This document shows positions 1 through 8,042 of a stretch of DNA of 29,764 bases, one piece after another. Each line of letters begins with the position of its first letter. The stretch's first letter is position 1. Under the pieces are notes generated by a model that had not been told where the DNA came from, searched no databases, and was given only the letters and a program-made list of their open reading frames with translations. This DNA is from a virus. The position numbers and the translations under genes were made by a program. Location of the stretch: positions 1 through 29,764 of IMG/VR virus record IMGVR_UViG_3300006790_000079; one strand, written 5' to 3'.

Positions 1-611
1 CGCCCACGGCCCGGGCGGTGGCGAAGCTGACCACTTCGGCCTCGGCCAGGGCGTCGAAGGCGTTGAAGTCGCCATCGATCAGCATCAGCTCGCGCGTCGA
101 ATAGGTCTGGCGGTAGGTGTAGATCTCGGCCGGGGTGGCGCCGATGGCGCGGGCATAGGCCATGGCCCGCAGCTGGGCAGCGACGACGCCCATAGCCGCG
201 GTGACGGCCGCGTCGTCGAGACCGGGCGCGGCCAGGATGCGCGGGCGCACGGCCACGGCCTGCTCGGCCAGCAGCAGCTTCTGGAGCCCGGCAATGACGT
301 TCGCCGCCTGGTCGGCCGCGATGTCCTCGGGGTCGGCCCCCTCTCCTTCCTCGACCAGGATCAGGACGCCGGTCGAGCGGCCGAAGTCAGCGATGGCGCG
401 AAGCGCGCGCGAGGCGGTCCCGGCCTCGCCGGCCGCGGCGATGGTGGCCTCAAGGTCCTGGACCAGGATCGGAGTGTTGAGATCGAGGCCGACCGCGTCC
501 GGCGCCGTGGCGACGATACCCCAGACGGACAGGGGATTGACGAACAGGGCGACCGCGCCAAGGGCGGCGGCGGTGATGGCGACGCCGTGGGTGAGAGGGG
601 TCAGGGCCATG
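1..611 (-). CDS. FI: Tail sheath protein (P2 gpFI-like), 3' end cut by window edge
   Basis: This is the contractile tail sheath subunit, which polymerises around the tail tube and contracts during infection. The frame is open from the ATG at 611 leftward to the edge, giving 203 residues without a stop. Its N-terminal part follows P2 FI segment by segment: a short strand with VWGIVATAPDA, then LNTPILVQD, ASRALRAIADFGRSTGVLILVEEGEG, RPRILAAPGLDD, a QLRAMAYARAIGAT segment and YRQTYSTRELMLIDGDF, ending near FATARAVG. It follows W after 38 bases, as FI follows a baseplate block in P2. The tube gene FII would be expected next, outside the window. Identification is by family resemblance read from the translation. 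Confidence 0.93.
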
Positions 612-649
612 GGAGTTCCTTCAGGTCGAGCAGGAGGCGATCAGGGCGA

Positions 650-1015
650 TCAGGCGGCGGACGGAGCGGGGTGAAGCGGATAGGCGAAGTCGAAGCCCTC
701 GGGCCGGGGCAGATCCACGCGCCGGCCGAGGATGCGCAGGTGAAGGGCGCCCGGGCGCGGGCGCTCGAGCGTCACGCGCGTCAGCTGCACGCGAGGCTCC
801 CACCTCAGGAGCGCCATGGCCGTCGCCGCATAGATGGCGAGGCGGGTGCGGGGGTTGTCGGGCTGGTCGACCAGATCGGGCAGGCGCGAGCCATAGGGGC
901 GCAGCATCACGCGGCTGCGCTCGGGCGTGGTCAGAATGTCGCCGATCGACTGCTCGAGGTGTGCGGCGCTGCGACTGTCGAGGGCGCGGCCCGTGGTGCG
1001 CGACATCCCGGTCAT
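650..1015 (-). CDS. W: Baseplate protein W (gp25-like)
   Basis: 121-residue homologue of P2 gpW, a gp25/lysozyme-like baseplate wedge component (P2 W is about 115 residues). The diagnostic part is HLEQSIGDILTTPERSRVMLRPYGSRLPDLVD, followed by PRTRLAIYAATAMALLRWEPRVQLTRV, which matches the wedge family pattern of an arginine-rich ILTTP segment and a conserved WEPR. The ATG at 1015 overlaps the stop of V in an ATGA junction, which supports this start and indicates translational coupling. It should assemble with V, J and I at the base of the contractile tail. Confidence 0.93.
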   Translation of the reverse strand: MTGMSRTTGRALDSRSAAHLEQSIGDILTTPERSRVMLRPYGSRLPDLVDQPDNPRTRLAIYAATAMALLRWEPRVQLTRVTLERPRPGALHLRILGRRVDLPRPEGFDFAYPLHPAPSAA

Positions 1016-1617
1016 ACCGGTGCCCCCGTCTTGCCGGAGATCGTGCCGCCGGTGTGGACGTGCGACTTGAGGCTCTTGGGTGCGCCGGCGACGTCGACGA
1101 CGACGTCCTCCTTGGCGGTCACCTTCTTGTCGACCACGGTGTTGCCGGTGATAGCGGTGTCGCCATCGATCGAGACGTTGCCGGTGATGGTGGTATCGCC
1201 GACGATGGTGACGCCGCCCGGGGCGGTCATGGTCACGCGGCCGGGCGTTTCGACCTCGAGGTGCTGGCCCTCCGGATCGTAGGAAACCTGGGCACCGTCC
1301 TGAAAGCGGATGGCGTTTTTCAGGCCGAGGAACAAGGGTGCGAAGGCCGAGGACGGCAGGCCGTTCAGCACCATGCCCTGCTCGATGTCGCCTTCGGGGG
1401 CGATCACCAGGACTTGCTGGCCGGCCGTCGGCGGGATCCAGATGGTGGTGTCGCCGACCGCCATCAGCCAGTCGATCGGCGGAGTGGTCTGTTCGCCCAT
1501 GGTCACCACGACCTTGCCCGCCTCAAGATCAACCGACTGGACGAGGCCGACGCGCAGAAGCGAGCCGATCAGGCGATCGGAGTCAGCGGCCGGACGTGGG
1601 ATGGCGGGGCGGGTCAT
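1012..1617 (-). CDS. V: Baseplate spike protein V
   Basis: 201-residue homologue of P2 gpV, the trimeric membrane-piercing spike under the baseplate. The N-terminal half is an OB-fold (DLEAGKVVVTMGEQTTPPIDWLMA, then TTIWIPPTAGQQVLVIAPEGD). The C-terminal half is a run of short beta repeats (GDTTITGNVSIDGDTAITGNTVVDKKV) typical of the spike helix, and it ends with a SHVHTGG motif; the HxH there corresponds to the iron-binding tip of P2-type spikes. I use the ATG at 1617; another in-frame ATG lies at 1650. Upstream is the first copy of the 22-bp late element, whose centre is 59 to 60 bases from the ATG. The stop overlaps W. Confidence 0.93.
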   Translation of the reverse strand: MTRPAIPRPAADSDRLIGSLLRVGLVQSVDLEAGKVVVTMGEQTTPPIDWLMAVGDTTIWIPPTAGQQVLVIAPEGDIEQGMVLNGLPSSAFAPLFLGLKNAIRFQDGAQVSYDPEGQHLEVETPGRVTMTAPGGVTIVGDTTITGNVSIDGDTAITGNTVVDKKVTAKEDVVVDVAGAPKSLKSHVHTGGTISGKTGAPV

Positions 1618-1665
1618 AGGCTGCGGACGATGGCGCAGCACGCGCAACATCGCAGGGGCGCGGTG

Positions 1666-1687
1666 TTGTCAGCACCGCACGGCACAA
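1666..1687. promoter_or_regulatory. Late-operon element, copy 1
   Basis: 22-bp element with TTGT and ACAA ends and the core GCACCGCACGGC. It lies between the stop of the fibre chaperone (1695) and the start of V (1617). It is identical, on the opposite strand, to copies 2 and 3. By analogy with the dyad sites bound by P2 Ogr upstream of late promoters, it is proposed as an activator site for the V-W-FI unit. No binding data can be seen from sequence. Confidence 0.6.
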
Positions 1688-1694
1688 AAGGCGG

Positions 1695-2378
1695 TCAGCC
1701 CGTGGTGGTCAGGCTTTCGTCCAGCTCGGGCCAGCTGATGGTGTGCGGGAAGCTCGCCTGATCCGGGACGTCCCGCAGCGCCTGAATGTGCTCTAGGACG
1801 GAGCGATAGTCCTCTGGCGTCAGGGTGGTGGTGATGCCGAGGGCAAGCTCGTCACGGTGACGATCAACCAGCCAACGGACCCGGGCGATGCGGCGGGTTC
1901 GGTCGGTGCGCACAGCGTGCGCCAGCAAGGCCACGTCGGGCTCGAGGTCCGCATCATCGTCTTCGGTGGACGCCGCTCGAACCGTCCAGGTCCCGTCCTG
2001 AAACACCGCTTCCTCGTGGAAGCCGAAGGCGGGCGGCGGCTCCTGGGTGGCGCTGGCCGGGATCAGCCAGTGCTCGGGCTGCACCCGGGCCGCCGCAGCC
2101 CTCGCATCGGCAAGGGCGGCGTCGCGGATCTGCATGGCCTGCCCGATCGCAGCGTCCAGATCCTGCTCGGCCAGGGCCAGCTGGTCGAGCGTCACGCGCG
2201 GGGCGTTGGCGAAGTCGGCCATGGCGCCATGATAAGCGGTCGAATAGGCGGCGTGGGCGGCCGCCGCCAACGGGTCGTGCACGGCGTTTCGCGCCAGCTC
2301 GAGCTCCATGGGGTCCGCTTCGGCCATGCCGGCGCCGCGATAGAGGCCGGTCTCGGGATCGTAGTGATAGATCAGCAT
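1695..2378 (-). CDS. Tail fibre assembly / fibre-associated protein
   Basis: 227-residue protein directly downstream of the tail fibre gene, where P2 carries the fibre chaperone G. It begins MLIYHYDPETGLYRG, a short beta-rich head typical of tail-fibre assembly and DUF4376-like fibre-associated proteins. The middle is alanine-rich and helical (residues about 30 to 100), followed by a WTVRAAS strand. The C-terminal half contains RRIARVRWLVDRHRDELALG, reminiscent of the DUF4376 helix pair, and ends with FPHTISWPELDE, similar to the WPE-type ends of fibre chaperones. It probably folds or attaches the H fibre. The role is inferred from position and these short motifs. Confidence 0.65.
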   Translation of the reverse strand: MLIYHYDPETGLYRGAGMAEADPMELELARNAVHDPLAAAAHAAYSTAYHGAMADFANAPRVTLDQLALAEQDLDAAIGQAMQIRDAALADARAAAARVQPEHWLIPASATQEPPPAFGFHEEAVFQDGTWTVRAASTEDDDADLEPDVALLAHAVRTDRTRRIARVRWLVDRHRDELALGITTTLTPEDYRSVLEHIQALRDVPDQASFPHTISWPELDESLTTTG

Positions 2379-2386
2379 CGGGCGCC

Positions 2387-4897
2387 TCAGTAGGAGATAC
2401 AGGCCAGGAGGGCCTCGTTGACCGGGCGGGCTTCGGACCCGCCCTCGTAACCGGTGAACATCGAGCGCGCGGTGCCATCGGAATCGCCGTCCTCGACGTA
2501 GTTGTCGTTCGACCCCGTCGAGCTGCGCGCGGCGATGGAGTGCCGGTGCTGCAGGTTCTGGCTGGCCTGATAACCGCCCGTCCCCAGCGCGCGGCCCGGG
2601 TCCAGCCCGCGGCCATTGTCGAGACCCCGGAAGAACAGGCCGCGCCAGTCCGGGATCTGGAAGGTGGTCGCCCCGTCGCCGGCGCCATAGCGGGTCCCGA
2701 TCGCGGCAAACAGCCGGGCATAGGTGGTGCGCGAGACGACGGCGCCATTGGCGACCAAACAGCGAGTGCCGGCAGGGACCGCGGCCTGGTCGAAGAGATG
2801 AAGCTCCCCAGCCGGCCAGACCAGATCGAGCAGGTCGGTGATCTTGGCAGACGTCAGGTTCGGGATGCGGGCAATATCGAAGACACCCGAGGTGACGTCG
2901 CCTGCGGCGTGGGTGTGGGCCGAAGGCGTAAAGGTCGACGGCTTGCCGGTGATCTCGCCCCAGGCGTGGGCATGGCCGAGGGGCGAGGCATAGGCGGCGA
3001 CGGCCTGGCGAACCCGCTGGGCGGTGAAGTAGCGAACGGTCGTCGCCGTGCCGGCCTCGGCCTCAGCCTGGCTGATCAGGCTATAGGCGTTGGAAGCCAG
3101 CTTGGCATCGAGCGCGACCTGCAGGCCGGTGACGTCTCCGATCGCGTGGGTGTGGGGCGCCGGGGCGAAGTAGTCCGGCTTGCCGCTGATTTCGCCCCAG
3201 GCATGGGCGTGTCCGAGCGGCGAGGCATAGACAGCGATCGCCTGACGGATACGCAGGGCCGAGACGTAGCGGACAGTCGTCGCGGTGCCGGCCTCGGCCT
3301 CGGCCTGGCTGATCAGCGAATAGGCCGTGGCGTCGAGCTTGGCGTCCAGGGATGCCTGCAGACCGGTGACGTCGCCGATCGCATGGGTGTGGGCCGAAGG
3401 CGTGAAGGTCAGCGGCTTTCCGGTGATCTCGCCCCAAGCGTGGGTGTGACCGGCGTCCGCCTTGGAGTTGGGGTCGAAGTTCCCGCTGTCCCAGAATTTC
3501 CGCCAGGCCGACCAGGCGCCACCGATAGAGCCTCGGTGGAAGACATCGCCGCTGGCTGTACGGGTGTAGCGCTGCTCGATCTGGTCGCCCTGGGCCAGCA
3601 CCTCGATCATGCCGGCCGCACCGATTGGATAGTTGGCGCCGTCGGTCGCGCCGGCGTGCAGCGGCTGCCGGTAGAAGCCGGGCGTGACGCAGAGATTGAG
3701 GTCGGAGCCCGAGGCCGCGAGCGAGCTGACAAACTGCAGCAGGACCGGCTTGCCGGTCACCTGGGCCCAGTCGTGGGAGTGGATGGCGGCCGCCTTGGTC
3801 GCGGGATCGAAATTCCCGGAGTGCCAGAACGGGTTGGTGCCCCAGGCCGCATAGGTCGGATAGACCCGGATGGCGTTCAGCTCATTGTGACCAAGGCTGG
3901 TCGACAGGGCGACGTAGGCATAGGCGGGCCCGCTAACACCGCCCTGGCTGCCGAAGTGAGCGCGATAGCTTTCCGTCGTGCCCGCGCCGATGCTGAAGCT
4001 GCGGACCCAGCCACCCGGCCCTGCGGCGCCTTGCGCAGCCGATATGCTGAGGCCCGTGGTGATCGTCTCAAGGAAGGTCGAGGTGCCCGCCACCTTGGGC
4101 AGGTAGCTGGCCAGGGCCGCCGCGAGGCCGGTGATCTTGGACATGGCCAGATCCGGAATGCGCGCGACGTTGAAGATGCCCGCCGTGACGGCGGCGGCGT
4201 CGTGGGTGTGCCCCGTGTCTGACTTTCCGGCCAGGGCCGCCGCCAGACCGGTGATCTTGCCCATCACCAGATCCGGGATGCGGGCGACGTCGAAAGTCCC
4301 GGAGGTGACATGGCCCGCATCGTGGCTGTGCGCCACGTCGGCCTTCGTCCCCAGCAGGGCCGTCAGCAGCACCTTGAGACGCGACGGCGGGACCGCGACG
4401 TCGCTCCGCACGCCGGCGTCGACCTCGGGCTGGGTGGCGATCTTGATGACGCCCGCCTGGTCGACAGTCGCCGGGGGATTGATGAAGTCGGTATTGCCGA
4501 ATTCGATCATGGCCGTGGTCAGGCTGGCCAGCACCACGTCGACCGCCAGCAGCATGATCGAGGCCGTCGACTTCTGGACGATGGGCGCGGCCTGGCCATA
4601 GACGGCAAAGAGGGTGCCATCGGACAGGATCAGGCCGAAGCCGCGCATCGAATAGGACTGGATCGACTCGTCGCGGATCGTCAGGTGCAGGGTGTCGGCC
4701 GCGACCACGTCGCCCGAGAAGGTGGTCAGACGCTTCAGCTCGGTCGGCAGGGCCGTCATGGCCGCGAAGTTCGCCCCCTCCATATTCGAGGACGTCAGGG
4801 CGATCTCGTTGATCGTCAGCGCGTTGGTGCCGGTGTTTTGGGCATTGATCAGGGCCGCGCGGCCCGCGTCGGTAATGGTGATCGGCAATCCGGGCAT
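2387..4897 (-). CDS. H: Tail fibre protein H with C-terminal collar domain
   Basis: 836-residue tail fibre, the receptor-binding appendage. The N-terminal 150 residues (starting MPGLPITITDAGRAALINAQ, with LTSSNMEGANF) are the P2 gpH-type baseplate attachment domain. Then come collagen-like alternating shaft repeats: two units of about 40 residues containing VARIPDL and KITGLAAAL, many GHTHAWGEITGKP and HTHAIGDVTGL segments (HxH motifs), and a 79-residue tandem repeat around residues 505 to 663. The last 140 residues form a phage tail collar domain (LFDQAAVPAGTRCLVANGA, then FQIPDWRGLFFRGLDNGRGLDPGR) ending with a short tip. The ATG at 4897 overlaps the last base of I. The chaperone gene follows after 8 bases. 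Confidence 0.92.
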   Translation of the reverse strand: MPGLPITITDAGRAALINAQNTGTNALTINEIALTSSNMEGANFAAMTALPTELKRLTTFSGDVVAADTLHLTIRDESIQSYSMRGFGLILSDGTLFAVYGQAAPIVQKSTASIMLLAVDVVLASLTTAMIEFGNTDFINPPATVDQAGVIKIATQPEVDAGVRSDVAVPPSRLKVLLTALLGTKADVAHSHDAGHVTSGTFDVARIPDLVMGKITGLAAALAGKSDTGHTHDAAAVTAGIFNVARIPDLAMSKITGLAAALASYLPKVAGTSTFLETITTGLSISAAQGAAGPGGWVRSFSIGAGTTESYRAHFGSQGGVSGPAYAYVALSTSLGHNELNAIRVYPTYAAWGTNPFWHSGNFDPATKAAAIHSHDWAQVTGKPVLLQFVSSLAASGSDLNLCVTPGFYRQPLHAGATDGANYPIGAAGMIEVLAQGDQIEQRYTRTASGDVFHRGSIGGAWSAWRKFWDSGNFDPNSKADAGHTHAWGEITGKPLTFTPSAHTHAIGDVTGLQASLDAKLDATAYSLISQAEAEAGTATTVRYVSALRIRQAIAVYASPLGHAHAWGEISGKPDYFAPAPHTHAIGDVTGLQVALDAKLASNAYSLISQAEAEAGTATTVRYFTAQRVRQAVAAYASPLGHAHAWGEITGKPSTFTPSAHTHAAGDVTSGVFDIARIPNLTSAKITDLLDLVWPAGELHLFDQAAVPAGTRCLVANGAVVSRTTYARLFAAIGTRYGAGDGATTFQIPDWRGLFFRGLDNGRGLDPGRALGTGGYQASQNLQHRHSIAARSSTGSNDNYVEDGDSDGTARSMFTGYEGGSEARPVNEALLACISY
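2907..3450 (-). repeat. 237-bp tandem repeats inside the tail fibre gene
   Basis: Units begin at 2907, 3144 and 3381 (the last one partial), with an exact 237-base period, that is 79 codons. The most conserved stretch encodes SQAEAEAGTATTVRY and the HAHAWGEI and HTHAIGDVTGLQ segments. Copies differ mainly at scattered positions, suggesting an old duplication kept in frame. Such repeats let fibre length change by unequal recombination. Confidence 0.85.
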
Positions 4898-5457
4898 CAG
4901 GCGGCCTCAAGCTGCAGGCGGACGTAGTCGGCCACGCGCGCCGCGGCGGCCGTGCCAAGTCCGCCCTGGGCCGAGAGGCCCTGGGTGAAGGTGAAGTGCG
5001 CGCGCACGGGCTTGGTCCGGGCGACCTCGCCGATGACTTCCTCGACGAAGCGGGCCGTGGCCGGCTGACCGCCCTCCCCGTTCAGGGTCAGCACCAGGTC
5101 GAAGGTGTAGGGGTCGCCCGGGGGATCCTGTTGCCACCATTCGCGCAGCGCGATTTGACCGCCGAAGGCTGCGACCACCTGGCGGACCGAGGCGGCGGTG
5201 CCCTTTTTTCGCTGGATCTCGATGGCGGCCGCGACGACGGCGCGCTTGACGCCCTCCGGCCAGGTCGGATTCCAGCTGTCGATCGACAGGGCATAGGCCA
5301 GCCAGGGCAGGAGCTCGATCGGGCAGGTGTCGGGGCGCCAGAGATCGCGCAGCGGCACCGGCACGGCATCAAGGCGCCGCGTCAGGCGCTCCAGCGCCAG
5401 CTCGAGCGCGGTGGAATTCTCAGGGGCCAGGCACTGGCTGTCGCGGACGAGGGGCAT
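4897..5457 (-). CDS. I: Baseplate/tail protein I
   Basis: 186-residue homologue of P2 gpI, a baseplate wedge protein between J and the fibre. Family features are ALELALERLTRRLDAVPVPL, then DLWRPDTCPIELLPWLAYALSIDSW and EGVKRAVVAAAIEIQRKKGTAASVRQVVAAFGG, matching the P2 tail protein I pattern of a DLW/CP block and a helical RKGT block. A C-terminal strand-rich part (DPPGDPYTFDLVLTLNG) follows. P2 I is about 176 residues, so length fits. It starts 2 bases after the stop of J and its last base overlaps H. Confidence 0.92.
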   Translation of the reverse strand: MPLVRDSQCLAPENSTALELALERLTRRLDAVPVPLRDLWRPDTCPIELLPWLAYALSIDSWNPTWPEGVKRAVVAAAIEIQRKKGTAASVRQVVAAFGGQIALREWWQQDPPGDPYTFDLVLTLNGEGGQPATARFVEEVIGEVARTKPVRAHFTFTQGLSAQGGLGTAAAARVADYVRLQLEAA

Positions 5458-5459
5458 GC

Positions 5460-6401
5460 CTATTCCCCGAGGCCCGCGTGGGTGACGTCGATCGATGTGC
5501 AGCGCGCCGCCTGGGTACGGGTTACGACGACATTGGCAGCGGGCAACACCAGGTCGACGTCCTGGACGCCTTCGGGCGACAGAGCCGCAATGATGCCCGA
5601 ACGCGTGACGTCGCGGCCGAGCCGGAAGCAGGCCGCCAAATAGGCGTCGAGCCGCGCCAACGCTTCCGCCACAACGACCGAGGCGTCCGGCCCGGCGAAG
5701 GTGGTCAGTGTGGCTTCGACCCCGAACGTCAGCACCTCGGCCGCGGCGACGGTGACCTGATCGGTCAGGGGACGGACGTCCTCGGCCGAGACATAGGCCT
5801 CGACCGCGTCCAGCAGGGCCTGGTCCGGCACGCCGTCACCGAGGCGGGACAGGACCGTGACCAAGACCTGGCCCGGTGACGGGCTGGTGGCGCTGGCGTC
5901 CAGGACATCGCCGGAAGCGTCGAGGGCCTTCGACACATAAGCGCCCTCGGGCCCGGCCACGGAATAGGCCTCAGGCGCGAGCAGGGCGCGCCGGCGCAGG
6001 GCGTCGTCGTCTTCCATGATGGCCGGGACGAGGCCGTCGCCGGACGCCGGCACGATGACCAGGCGCTCCACGCCGAGCAGCGCGACCAGGTGATCGAGGT
6101 CAGACCCCACGGCATAGGCGATCGTCACTGCCCGGGCGGCGTCGTTGACGCGCTGGCGCAAGCCGAGCTCGCGATAGGCGAAGATCTGGATGATCTTGAC
6201 CAGCGGCTCGGACGGCAGGGTCAGCACCTGGGCCATGGCGGCGCCGGCCTCCGGGCTGTCCTCGGCCATCGCGTCGATCAGCAGCTGCTTGGCCTCGGCC
6301 ACGATGGCGTCGAAGGACAGCGCCTCGACGACTTTCGGGAAGGGCAGCTTGGACAGGTTGACGGCGGTCGAGCCGCTGACCTGGCCGGCGAGGACAGACA
6401 C
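5460..6401 (-). CDS. J: Baseplate protein J
   Basis: 313-residue Baseplate_J family protein (P2 J about 302 residues), a wedge component at the edge of the baseplate. The N-terminus contains LSKLPFPKVVEALSFDAIVAEAKQLL, and the centre holds the typical IFAYRELGLRQRVNDAARAVTIAYAVGSDLDHLVALLGVER block followed by a DDDALRRRALLAPEAYSVAGPEGAY segment. The C-terminal part (GQVLVTVLSRLGDGVPDQALLDAVEAYVSAEDVRPLTDQVTV) is also characteristic. This is the first gene of a J-I-H-chaperone unit; the 22-bp late element copy 2 lies 84 bases upstream of its ATG. Confidence 0.94.
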   Translation of the reverse strand: MSVLAGQVSGSTAVNLSKLPFPKVVEALSFDAIVAEAKQLLIDAMAEDSPEAGAAMAQVLTLPSEPLVKIIQIFAYRELGLRQRVNDAARAVTIAYAVGSDLDHLVALLGVERLVIVPASGDGLVPAIMEDDDALRRRALLAPEAYSVAGPEGAYVSKALDASGDVLDASATSPSPGQVLVTVLSRLGDGVPDQALLDAVEAYVSAEDVRPLTDQVTVAAAEVLTFGVEATLTTFAGPDASVVVAEALARLDAYLAACFRLGRDVTRSGIIAALSPEGVQDVDLVLPAANVVVTRTQAARCTSIDVTHAGLGE

Positions 6402-6474
6402 GGACGGAAACCTCTAGGTCACAAGCGGGCCTCCGTTGTCACCGCCCGGGCAGGGGGCTGGCGACCGGGCGCTG

Positions 6475-6496
6475 TTGTGCCGTGCGGTGCTGACAA
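6475..6496. promoter_or_regulatory. Late-operon element, copy 2
   Basis: 22-bp TTGT-N14-ACAA element between S (ends 6524) and J (starts 6401). It is an exact match to copy 3 in the same orientation and to copy 1 on the other strand. The gap between S and J is one of the few breaks in an otherwise overlapping late cluster, consistent with a promoter for J-I-H. Confidence 0.6.
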
Positions 6497-6523
6497 ATGT
6501 AGCGGGGAAGTCGCGGCTGCGGG

Positions 6524-7231
6524 CTAGCGCCCGGCCCGGCGACCCCATCCGAGGGCGTCGCCGGCATGATCGATGAAGGCGTTCAGGAGCATCGCTTCGT
6601 CTGATGGCGCGAAGCCGATCAGCTCCCGCCTGGGATAATCGATCTCTGGCCCGCCCGGGGCGACCTGATCCCGGCCGCCGTCGTGGTGAACGCGGGCGAT
6701 GCGCGACGCGCGCGAGGTGAACTCGACCCAGGCGGCCTCGCTGTCCGCGCCTGCCTTGAGCCAGCGACTGGACCGCAGCCCCCGGAACATCGGCTGGGCC
6801 CGCCGCCGCACCCGACCCTGCACGCTACGGGCTGCGGAGGCATCCATAGAGGTATCGGCCTGACCTTCAGGCGTGATCCAGCGGATCACCCTGGACTTCT
6901 TGAAGGTGCGAAGGCCGTCGGCCTCGCGGTCGAAGCCGATCATCATCTTGCCCTGCTGGCGCCAGCTACGCATGTCGACCAAGCGCGGCTCGCCAGATCC
7001 ACCGGACGGGTACAGAAAGCGCACCGGCCGCGTGGCCGGCTTCATGTCGCGGCGCGGCTTGCGCTTGGGCCAGCTGGACCCGTCCGGTGCCTTCTGGGTA
7101 GCCATGCGACGCTGCTGGACGCGGCGGATATCCCCCGAAAGACGCTTGAGCAGGCGCCCGCGGGCGGGCGGGTCGAGCGCGGCCAGACAGGCCGCCGCGA
7201 TATCATGCAGCTGGGCCAGATCCTCGGCCAT
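6524..7231 (-). CDS. S: Tail completion / virion morphogenesis protein S
   Basis: 235-residue homologue of P2 gpS, which acts with R to finish the tail and allow head joining. Family marks are LLKRLSGDIRRVQQRRMATQKAPDGSSWPKRKPR near the N-terminus and, in the C-terminal half, SRASRIARVHHDGG and PRRELIGFAPSDE. P2 S is about 150 residues; the extra length lies between the two conserved blocks (about residues 80 to 165, including MRSWRQQGKMMIGFDREADG), an extension seen in alphaproteobacterial versions of the family. It starts within one base of the R stop. It is the last gene before the late element at 6475. Confidence 0.9.
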   Translation of the reverse strand: MAEDLAQLHDIAAACLAALDPPARGRLLKRLSGDIRRVQQRRMATQKAPDGSSWPKRKPRRDMKPATRPVRFLYPSGGSGEPRLVDMRSWRQQGKMMIGFDREADGLRTFKKSRVIRWITPEGQADTSMDASAARSVQGRVRRRAQPMFRGLRSSRWLKAGADSEAAWVEFTSRASRIARVHHDGGRDQVAPGGPEIDYPRRELIGFAPSDEAMLLNAFIDHAGDALGWGRRAGR

Positions 7232-7731
7232 CAGGTGACCTCGGGGTGGGCCTCACAGCGGGCGATGACCGCGCCGTCCAGGTAGACGATGTGCAGCGGC
7301 GGGCCGTCCGCGAAGGCCAGCGGTTCCGGAGGTTCGAGGTACACCACATCGTGGCCGCCGCCAGGGCGGGCCTCGATCCGATAAGACTCGGTCAGTTTGA
7401 GATCGATGTGGACGTCGACCTTGTCGGCGCTCAGCATCTCGACGGTGAGATTGATGCCCCGCGCCGTGGCCTCCGGACTGCTGATCAGGTCGTGCTGCCA
7501 ACGCTGGATCCAGAGCATCAAGGGGACCGTGATCTCGGCCGGGTCACCCGCGAAGTCCAGGAGGGCCAGCTCGAGCGTGTAGCGATACTCGAACGCCTGC
7601 CCCGGCCGGGCCGACGCGAAGATGCCGAGATCGGTGGCGACCATGTGCAGACGATAGGGGTCGGTCTTGACCCCGTGGCGCGGATCCAGGCTCTCCGCCA
7701 GGTATGCCCGAAGCGAATTCGGCTTCTTCAC
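7231..7731 (-). CDS. R: Tail completion protein R
   Basis: 166-residue homologue of P2 gpR (about 155 residues). It starts MKKPNSLRAYLAESLD, matching the conserved KPDSLR head of the family, and contains RYTLELALLDFAGDPAEITVPLMLWIQRWQHDL, closely parallel to the P2 RYTLNVIVTDFTGD segment and the PVLAWL helix. The C-terminus has EPPEPLAFADGPPLHIVYLDG. The 5' end overlaps the stop of the outer spanin by four bases and the 3' end overlaps S by one, so all three are translationally coupled. Confidence 0.92.
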   Translation of the reverse strand: MKKPNSLRAYLAESLDPRHGVKTDPYRLHMVATDLGIFASARPGQAFEYRYTLELALLDFAGDPAEITVPLMLWIQRWQHDLISSPEATARGINLTVEMLSADKVDVHIDLKLTESYRIEARPGGGHDVVYLEPPEPLAFADGPPLHIVYLDGAVIARCEAHPEVT

Positions 7732-8042
7732 GGTTCAACCCCTAGCTCGCGCAGCCAATCATCCTCGTCGGCATGTTCGCCGTCGTGGACGTCGACGGCG
7801 GTCTGGCGAGCGATGTCGCACTTCACGAGGGCGACGCCGGCGTGCACGAGGGTCTGCTCGACCGTGTCGACGGTCAGTTCATCCGGCAGGACCGGGAGCC
7901 GGCACGGGCGGCGGGCGCTTTCCGGCATCTCGCGCCGCGGCGGCGTCACCGTGACCGGCACAGACGGCCGGGCGAAGTTCGCACAACCGCTGCCAGCTAT
8001 CGCGCAGACCAGCGCCACCGTCAGGAAGAGGAATCGAGTCAT
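7728..8042 (-). CDS. Outer-membrane spanin lipoprotein (Rz1/LysC-like)
   Basis: 104-residue small lipoprotein. The N-terminus is a lipoprotein signal (MTRFLFLTVALVCAIAGSGC, acylated Cys at about position 20), followed by a proline-rich stretch (PSVPVTVTPPRREMPE), both hallmarks of outer spanins. The gene starts inside the inner spanin gene in a different frame and extends past its end. This nested arrangement is typical of Rz/Rz1 and P2 lysB/lysC pairs. Together with the inner spanin it would bridge the periplasm and disrupt the outer membrane at lysis. The C-terminal extension of about 60 residues after the proline-rich part is longer than in classical Rz1 proteins. Confidence 0.8.
   Translation of the reverse strand: MTRFLFLTVALVCAIAGSGCANFARPSVPVTVTPPRREMPESARRPCRLPVLPDELTVDTVEQTLVHAGVALVKCDIARQTAVDVHDGEHADEDDWLRELGVEP

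Noticed and set aside
2540-4222. 560-codon open frame antisense to the tail fibre gene
   Set aside because: It mirrors the repeated, GC-rich fibre gene, has no ribosome-binding site or domain, and the fibre frame is clearly real.
2387-4897. Diversity-generating retroelement acting on the fibre
   Set aside because: No reverse transcriptase or template repeat is present; the internal repeats are simple tandem units.
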